This document shows, in pieces, positions 56,832 to 64,000 of a stretch of 64,000 nt of DNA. The DNA is from Pseudomonas extremaustralis. GTDB lineage: Bacteria; Pseudomonadota; Gammaproteobacteria; Pseudomonadales; Pseudomonadaceae. Below the pieces are notes generated by a model. The model did no database searches, was not told the origin of the DNA, and saw only the letters and a list, made by a program, of their open reading frames with translations. The position numbers were made by a program, and so were the translations under genes. Each line of letters opens with the position of its first letter. Position 1 is the first letter of the stretch. Location: the NCBI RefSeq assembly GCF_900102035.1, contig NZ_LT629689.1, positions 5,455,001-5,519,000 on the forward strand, in the 5' to 3' direction.

Positions 56832-58162
56832 TTGGTTGCCTGGTTGGTGCCTGTTTGCTCGGCGCCTGGCAACTTGTTCTCTACGTAGGCTTCGTCACGG
56901 ATCTGACGCAGCCAGGTTTGCAGCTCTTCGTCGTACTTGCGGTTACGCAGTATGTTCAGCGCTTGTTGCTCGCGGGCCTGGCTGGTGTTGTCGGTGGCGC
57001 GACGGCCAAGGACTTCCAGTACGTGCCAGCCATATTGGGTCTTGAACGGTTTGGACAGCACACCTTGCGGCGTGTCGGCCATCACTTGCTGGAACTCGGG
57101 CACCAACGCTTTCGGGTCGATCCAGTTCAGGTCGCCGCCGTTGAGCGCAGAGCCTGGGTCTTCCGAGAAGCTCTTGGCCAGGGTGGCGAAGTCTTCACCG
57201 TTCTGGATACGGTCATAGATCTTCTGGATCAGTTCCTTGGTTTGTGCCTCGGTGCGGATTTCACTTGGTTTGACCAGGATGTGACGAACATGTACTTCGT
57301 CTTTCAGCGAGGTCTCGCCGCCGCGGCGCTCCAGCAACTTCAGGATGATAAAGCCGCCTGGCGTCCGTGCTGGCTGGGTGATACCGCCGACTTCCATGGC
57401 GCTCAGTTCGCGGTCGAACGGTGGTGGCAATTGAGCAGCCTTACGCCAGCCCATGTCACCGCCTTCAAGGGCATTGTCGCTGCCGGATTGGGCGATCGCC
57501 ATTTGAGCGAAATCGGCACCGGCCTTCAGGCGATCATAGATAGCCTGGGTTTTGGCGGCGGCGGCGTTGAGCTGCTCGGAGTTGGCGCTGTCCGGGGTCG
57601 GAATCAGGATGTTGGCCAGGTGCAGTTCTTCGGAAAGCTGCATCTTGCCCAGGTCCGAGGCCAGGAAGTTCTTCACTTCCTGTTCGGACACCTGAACCCG
57701 CTCGGCCACGCGGCGCTGGCGTACACGGCTGATGATCATTTCGCGGCGGATCTGATCGCGGGCGTCCTCATAGGACAACCCGTCGTGGGCCAGGGCGGCG
57801 CGGAACTGATCGATGCTCATGTTGTTGCGCTGGGCAATGGTGCCCACGGCCTGGTTCAGTTCTTCGTCCGAAATACGGATGCCGGAACGATCGCCGATCT
57901 GCAATTGCAGGTTTTCGACGATCAGACGCTCGAGCACCTGCTGGTCCAGGACACTGGTCGGCGGCACGCCACCGCCACGTTTGGCGATGGTTTGCTGCAC
58001 TTCCTTGACGCGCTGGTCCAGTTGGCTCTGCATGATCACGTCGTTATCGACGATGGCCACGACCTTATCCAGCTGTTGAACCGCAGCGTGTGCCGATGCG
58101 GTACCCAGGAACAGCGCGCCCAGCACGAGCGGGCGCAAACAATCAGAAAGCTTGGTCTTCAC
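56828..58162 (-). CDS. surA: periplasmic chaperone SurA
   Basis: SurA escorts outer-membrane proteins, LptD among them, through the periplasm. The protein of about 444 residues has a signal peptide ([13 protein letters not shown]), an N-terminal chaperone domain ([16 protein letters not shown]), two parvulin PpiC domains (HLANILI around 180 and [13 protein letters not shown] around 290) and a C-terminal helix. The start is GTG at 58162 to give [11 protein letters not shown], as in relatives; GTG at 58168 is an alternative nearer GAAGG. The start overlaps the end of lptD. Confidence 0.93.
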   Translation of the reverse strand: MKTKLSDCLRPLVLGALFLGTASAHAAVQQLDKVVAIVDNDVIMQSQLDQRVKEVQQTIAKRGGGVPPTSVLDQQVLERLIVENLQLQIGDRSGIRISDEELNQAVGTIAQRNNMSIDQFRAALAHDGLSYEDARDQIRREMIISRVRQRRVAERVQVSEQEVKNFLASDLGKMQLSEELHLANILIPTPDSANSEQLNAAAAKTQAIYDRLKAGADFAQMAIAQSGSDNALEGGDMGWRKAAQLPPPFDRELSAMEVGGITQPARTPGGFIILKLLERRGGETSLKDEVHVRHILVKPSEIRTEAQTKELIQKIYDRIQNGEDFATLAKSFSEDPGSALNGGDLNWIDPKALVPEFQQVMADTPQGVLSKPFKTQYGWHVLEVLGRRATDNTSQAREQQALNILRNRKYDEELQTWLRQIRDEAYVENKLPGAEQTGTNQATK

Positions 58163-60953
58163 GTTCACGATAACCTTCAATGCCTTTGTCGAGGAAGCTC
58201 TCTACCTTGGAGCCGGTCAGGCCGCCGAGTCCTTTGAGGACGATTTGCAGGAAGAGCCCGTGGTCACCCTTTTCGTTAAGCGGGGCGATCTGGCTGTATT
58301 CGTCGTTGGAAACCCAGTAACGATTGATCACGCGCAGTTTCCAGCAGCAGTTGTCGTACTCGAAACCACCGAAGGCTTCCAGGGTACGGTTGCGAGCGTA
58401 GTCATACTGCCAGCGGCTGATCAGGTTCCACTGGGGAATGATTGGCCACATTATCGAGAAATCGTGTTGCTGGATTTTGTAGTAATCCTTCACGTAGTTA
58501 TCGGCGCCGGGTGTGCCGTAATCGCCACCGAACTGCCATTTGCCGGTCAGCTGGTTGTAGACGACCTGGTCATTACGATAGCGATAGCCGACGTTGATGA
58601 TCTTGTTCGGGTTGTCTTCCGGCTGGTAGTGGAGCATCGCGCTGCCGGAACGAGGGCTGTGTTCCTCGGTGTCCCAGTTGTAGTCGGCAGTGGCGCGCCA
58701 GTCGCGGTTGAAGCGGAACTCGTAGTCCAGGGCCACTGGCGATACGTCTGACTGTGCGTCGGCACGGTCGGACGCCAGGATGCCCGGCAGTTGAACCTCA
58801 CGATCCTTGAAGTACAGCGCCTGGCCCACGGATACGCGCTGACGCTCGAAGCCGTTGTCTTCGATCAAGCGGCTGGTCAAGCCCAGGGACAGCTTGTTCT
58901 CGTCGCCGATACGGTCGGAGCCGCTGAAGCGGTTGTCGCGGAACAGCGATGCGTAGCTGAACGAGTACTCGCTGGTGTCGAAGACCGGGATATCGCTCTG
59001 GTCCTTGTTCGGGACGTACAGGTAGAACGCACGCGGTTCGAGGGTCTGGCGATAGTCTTTGCCGAACCAGTTGGTGTTGCGATCGAAGTACAGGCCGCTG
59101 TCGATGCTGGCCACCGGAATCGCACGGTCCTGGGAGCTCTTGAAGGTGCCGCCCGCGTATGGGTTAGCAGCAGTTGCGTTTGCTTGCGCAACAACAATGT
59201 CGTTCTTGCCTTGGCTATCAAGATCAAGATCGTACTTGGTATAGACGTACTTGAGCTTCGGTGTCACGAAGCCGTAGGTCCAGTTCATCGGGTACTCGAC
59301 GGCAGGCGCTACGTTCAGACGGGTACCGTTTGCACGGGTCAGGCCGGTGACATAGGTGTCCAGACGACGCTCGGAATCGCCGTTCTCATTTATGAAGTTG
59401 CCTTTTTCCAGGCTGCGTTCGAACCGAACGGCTTCGGTCTCGTAGCTGAAGTTAAAACCACCTGGATGGAACGGAAGCTGACCATTGAAGGTGATCTGCG
59501 GCAGCCGGTCATAAGGTGTGATCTGGGAGATCGTTGCCAGTTGATAAGCCTGGACGTTCAGGCGCGCTTGGAACGAGTCGCCGCGATAGCTCACCGCACC
59601 TTGCTGGTTGACGTAGTCACGACTTTGGACGCCGTCCTGGTAGGACTTGAGGTCCTGGAAGTAGTAAGGATCGCTGATCTTCGTGTAGTCGACCTCGGTC
59701 AGTACACGCGAATCCAGCCCGCCCTTGTGTTGCCAGTTGAGCATGTAGCGGGTTTTTTCGTAATCGGTCTGCAGCTTGCGTTCGTCATTGTCGTCGTTCA
59801 GGTACGCGCCGCCGAACTGGCCTTCGCTGGACTTGGTGAGGTAGCGGAATTCGCCTTCCATCATCATGCCGCGCTTGGTCATGTATTGCGGGTACAACGT
59901 GGCGTCGTAGTTGGGCGCCAGGTTGAAGTAGTACGGCGTAACCAGGGTAAAGCCGGTTTCGCCGCCGGTGCTGAAGCTCGGTGGCAGGAAGCCGGATTGA
60001 CGACGGTTGTCGATCGGGAAATAGATGTAAGGGGTATACAGGATCGGGATGTTCTTGATCCGCAACGTCGCGTTGGTGGCCGTACCGAAGCCGGTGGCCG
60101 GGTTCAACGTGATGTTGTTGCCCTTGAGCTGCCAGGCGTTGCTGTCTGGCTCGCAGGTGGTGTACGTACCGTCCTTGAGACGGATGATCGCGTTTTCGGC
60201 ACGCTTGGCGTACAGCGCGTTACCGCGGATACGCGACTTGTGCAGCACGTATTCGGCGTTATCGATCTGCGCCGCACCGGTGTCCAACTGAACCTCGGCA
60301 CGGTCGCCGACGATCAGCGCGCCGTTGTCGCGCATGCGCACATTGCCGTTCAGCTCGCCGCGGTTCTCGGCCTGGTACAGGCTGGCTTCGTCGGACTCCA
60401 GCTGCATGCTGCCCTGGCGCATGACGACGTCACCGGCCAGGGTGGCAACCTGTTGTTCCTGCTGATAACGAGAGGCCTTGGCACCGATGAAGGTGGGCGC
60501 ATCGCTCTTGTTCGTCTTGTCGTTCATGCCAGGACGAGTCGGCTCGATGTACGCACCGCCGCAGTAAGGGCCGGTTTCGGCCAACTGGGCTGCGGTCAGC
60601 TTGTCGCGAGGCACCCAGTCCAAGTGGCTGTAGTCGGCACTGCGCGAACGCAGGCCACGGCCCTTGGCTTCGGTGACCAGTGCAGTCTTCGGTTCGGCCG
60701 CAGTGCCGCCGCCAGCGTCGGCTTGCGCCGTACTGGTGGCCGAGCTGACGGCGGCACCGTCATGCACCGGGCGCGGTGGCAATGGGGCTGCGGCGGTTTT
60801 CGGCGCGCAATCCCAGGCACCCGAAGCAGAGACTGAGCAGTCATACTGTTCCGCGGCGACCACGAATGAGGTGGCGAAAGGTTGCATGGCCAGCAGACTG
60901 CCGGTTACCAGCAACGGAAATTTTCTACGAAACGCGGGGGATTTCAATGCCAT
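58143..60953 (-). CDS. lptD: LPS-assembly outer-membrane protein LptD
   Basis: LptD with LptE inserts lipopolysaccharide into the outer leaflet. The 936-residue protein has a signal peptide ([23 protein letters not shown]), the LptA-like periplasmic jellyroll (about 200-330) and a large beta-barrel to the C-terminus. The C-terminal adjacent Cys pair in [10 protein letters not shown] and N-terminal Cys residues can form the known long-range disulfides. The ATG at 60953 gives the signal peptide; the frame runs on to 61154 without a proper start. It heads the lptD-surA-pdxA-rsmA-apaG-apaH-glpE run and is divergent from amgK. Confidence 0.95.
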   Translation of the reverse strand: MALKSPAFRRKFPLLVTGSLLAMQPFATSFVVAAEQYDCSVSASGAWDCAPKTAAAPLPPRPVHDGAAVSSATSTAQADAGGGTAAEPKTALVTEAKGRGLRSRSADYSHLDWVPRDKLTAAQLAETGPYCGGAYIEPTRPGMNDKTNKSDAPTFIGAKASRYQQEQQVATLAGDVVMRQGSMQLESDEASLYQAENRGELNGNVRMRDNGALIVGDRAEVQLDTGAAQIDNAEYVLHKSRIRGNALYAKRAENAIIRLKDGTYTTCEPDSNAWQLKGNNITLNPATGFGTATNATLRIKNIPILYTPYIYFPIDNRRQSGFLPPSFSTGGETGFTLVTPYYFNLAPNYDATLYPQYMTKRGMMMEGEFRYLTKSSEGQFGGAYLNDDNDERKLQTDYEKTRYMLNWQHKGGLDSRVLTEVDYTKISDPYYFQDLKSYQDGVQSRDYVNQQGAVSYRGDSFQARLNVQAYQLATISQITPYDRLPQITFNGQLPFHPGGFNFSYETEAVRFERSLEKGNFINENGDSERRLDTYVTGLTRANGTRLNVAPAVEYPMNWTYGFVTPKLKYVYTKYDLDLDSQGKNDIVVAQANATAANPYAGGTFKSSQDRAIPVASIDSGLYFDRNTNWFGKDYRQTLEPRAFYLYVPNKDQSDIPVFDTSEYSFSYASLFRDNRFSGSDRIGDENKLSLGLTSRLIEDNGFERQRVSVGQALYFKDREVQLPGILASDRADAQSDVSPVALDYEFRFNRDWRATADYNWDTEEHSPRSGSAMLHYQPEDNPNKIINVGYRYRNDQVVYNQLTGKWQFGGDYGTPGADNYVKDYYKIQQHDFSIMWPIIPQWNLISRWQYDYARNRTLEAFGGFEYDNCCWKLRVINRYWVSNDEYSQIAPLNEKGDHGLFLQIVLKGLGGLTGSKVESFLDKGIEGYREREDQAF

Positions 60954-61083
60954 CTTATTAGTCCGGGCTTCCTGCGTGCCATCTGCCCGCGGTGTGGGCC
61001 GCACGCCTCTCGATGGTCTGAAAAAGATGCGTGATAATAAAGCATGACCCGCTTGACGGCTAGCGCCGTCGGAGACCCTTGTA

Positions 61084-62780
<1,697 letters not shown>

Positions 62781-62781
62781 C

Positions 62782-63549
62782 ATGCTGTGGCCAGGGACGC
62801 TGATCGGCGCCGGGGCTGGCTTTGCCATTGCCAGTATTCCGGGGGCCTTGTTGGGTGCGCTGTTGGGGCAGGCGTTGGACCGTCGCCTGCAACTGCAAAG
62901 CTGGGCGCAATTGCGCGAACGCCTGGGTGGGCGTCCGGCGTTGCGCAATGACGAGTTGTTGTTTGTGTTGCTGGGACGCCTGGCCAAAAGCAATGGTCGA
63001 GTGGTGGATGGGCATATCCAGCAGGCGCGCCAGGAGATGCGCGCGCTGGACATGACCGAGTCGGCCCAGCGCCGTGCAATCGCGGCGTTCAACCGTGGCA
63101 AGTCCGGCTCGGACCGCGTGCGCAGCTACCTGCGTGTGCTCAAGGCTCAGCCCCACGCGGCGGAAGGTGTGTTGCGTGCGTGCTGGCGGATGGTCTGGGC
63201 CGATGGCCAAGCGGACGCCGCCGAGCGCGACCTGATCGATCTCTGGGGTAAATGGCTGGGCTGGACGCCGCAACAGCTGCAGGCCTTGGCCGCGGATTAC
63301 ACGCCTGAGCGCAAGCCGGTGGCCAACCGCGGCGGGAGCTATCAGGATGCATTGCGCTTGCTCGGCGTGACGACCACCACCGAACCCTCGGCGATCAAGC
63401 GCGCCTATCGCCGCCTGCTCAGTCGTCACCATCCGGACAAGATTGCCGGCTCGGGCGCCAGCCCCGCGCAAGTGCGCGAGGCCACCGAGCGCACCCGCGA
63501 ATTGCACAGTGCCTTTGCGTTGATCCGCGAGCGGCGCGACTTCAAGTAG
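62782..63549 (+). CDS. DjlA-like membrane-anchored J-domain protein
   Basis: The 255-residue protein has one N-terminal membrane helix (LIGAGAGFAIASIPGALLGALLG), a TerB-like helical domain at about 55-175 and a C-terminal J domain with HPD at 217-219, the DnaK-stimulating motif. This is the DjlA order, a membrane co-chaperone for DnaK. The ATG at 62782 lies 1 base after the murU stop, so it is part of the amgK-murU transcript. Confidence 0.9.
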   Translation: MLWPGTLIGAGAGFAIASIPGALLGALLGQALDRRLQLQSWAQLRERLGGRPALRNDELLFVLLGRLAKSNGRVVDGHIQQARQEMRALDMTESAQRRAIAAFNRGKSGSDRVRSYLRVLKAQPHAAEGVLRACWRMVWADGQADAAERDLIDLWGKWLGWTPQQLQALAADYTPERKPVANRGGSYQDALRLLGVTTTTEPSAIKRAYRRLLSRHHPDKIAGSGASPAQVREATERTRELHSAFALIRERRDFK

Positions 63550-63552
63550 GCG

Positions 63553-64000
63553 TCAGTCGGCAATGGCCTGAGGGCTCAACCAGCCGCGGATCCGGCGATA
63601 CAACTGTTCCTGCTCGGCTGCACTGTTGCCCGGCAGGGTTTTCAATGACACCTGCTTATAGCCGTCGTTCTTCAAGCGCTTGGCCGCCTGCACACGGGCC
63701 AGCGCGGTTTTGCGTGCCTGAGCGTCGTCTTGATAGAAGATATCGGCGGTCGGCAGTTTCAGGCCGGGGGCCAGTTGTTCCAGGCCCGGATGGCGTCCCG
63801 TGGGTGTCTGGGCGGCGACCATGACGAATTTCTGCACCTGGGACGGTTGTTTCTCGCCCAGGTAACGCGCGGCCCACCAGGCGCCCGTGCCATGCCCGAC
63901 CAGCACCACGCTGCGCGCACTCTGGGTTTGGGCGAAGGCCACGGCGGCATCGATGCGGGCAAAGATGCGCGATGCGTCGGTCTTGTCTTGCTCGTCGGCG
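63553..64000 (-). CDS. DUF3530 alpha/beta-hydrolase-like protein (C-terminal part)
   Basis: The gene enters from the right edge of the window, so only about the last 148 residues are seen. The VLVGHGTGAWWAARYL elbow is that of the DUF3530 group, in which Gly stands where the nucleophilic Ser of active hydrolases would be; catalysis is therefore doubtful. The function is unknown. It is convergent with the DjlA-like gene, with only 3 bases between the two stops. Confidence 0.82.
   Translation of the reverse strand, partial: ADEQDKTDASRIFARIDAAVAFAQTQSARSVVLVGHGTGAWWAARYLGEKQPSQVQKFVMVAAQTPTGRHPGLEQLAPGLKLPTADIFYQDDAQARKTALARVQAAKRLKNDGYKQVSLKTLPGNSAAEQEQLYRRIRGWLSPQAIAD

Overview
The window is a stretch of chromosome from a Pseudomonas of the P. 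fluorescens group. The GC content is high, the gene order is typical of the genus (bioBFHCD, pqqFABCDE next to davBA, rpsU-dnaG-rpoD, lptD-surA-pdxA-rsmA-apaGH-glpE), and REP elements of the kinds seen in fluorescent pseudomonads recur between genes. Most of it is core genome. The only clearly accessory stretch lies at about 32.2-35.5 kb, beside a tRNA gene with a CAU anticodon.

Layout: 1-7.8 kb holds the start of malate synthase G (glcB), an ACT-domain regulator, rarD, srkA, a Tat-exported PhoX-type phosphatase, modE and comF. From 7.8 to 12.4 kb is the biotin operon bioB-F-H-C-D, with a BirA-type operator that overlaps both the bioB -35 element and the comF start. From 12.5 to 20.2 kb there are three paralogous acyl-CoA dehydrogenases of about 600 residues. 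The first has a promoter followed at once by a PsrA-type palindrome, and a diguanylate cyclase gene sits between the first and second. At 20.2-20.4 kb is an unannotated small RNA gene that I read as rsmY: a GacA box, a -10 element, seven GGA motifs and a rho-independent terminator.

From 32.1 down to 23.1 kb, all on the minus strand, runs an Lrp/AsnC regulator, davB and davA (lysine to 5-aminovalerate), then pqqF-A-B-C-D-E (the PQQ cofactor). A terminator-like hairpin separates pqqA from pqqB, a REP separates pqqB from pqqC, and a run of ten C residues lies just after the pqqF start. From 32.2 to 35.5 kb is a variable spot: a hexapeptide acyltransferase, a NYN-domain nuclease, an unknown 78-residue protein, and a 1.3-kb segment bounded by two copies of the tRNA 3' half and carrying a DUF2931 lipoprotein.

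From 35.5 to 46.8 kb come the tRNA, rmcA (c-di-GMP turnover), the macromolecular synthesis operon (rpsU, dnaG, rpoD), tsaD, plsY, folB and folK. From 46.8 to 53.0 kb are cca and the spoVR-yeaH-prkA stress module. From 53.3 to 61.0 kb lies the minus-strand envelope and cofactor cluster that starts with lptD. Divergent from it are amgK and murU (cell-wall recycling), a DjlA-like J protein and the end of a DUF3530 hydrolase gene.

No CRISPR array, intact prophage or intact insertion sequence was seen. The most interesting signals are regulatory or small-scale: rsmY, the BirA and PsrA operators, REP elements that supply the stop codons of pqqB, folK and cca, the pqqF homopolymer, a cluster of DnaA boxes near 1.5-2.0 kb, and the tRNA-bounded mini-element with a probable orphan immunity protein.
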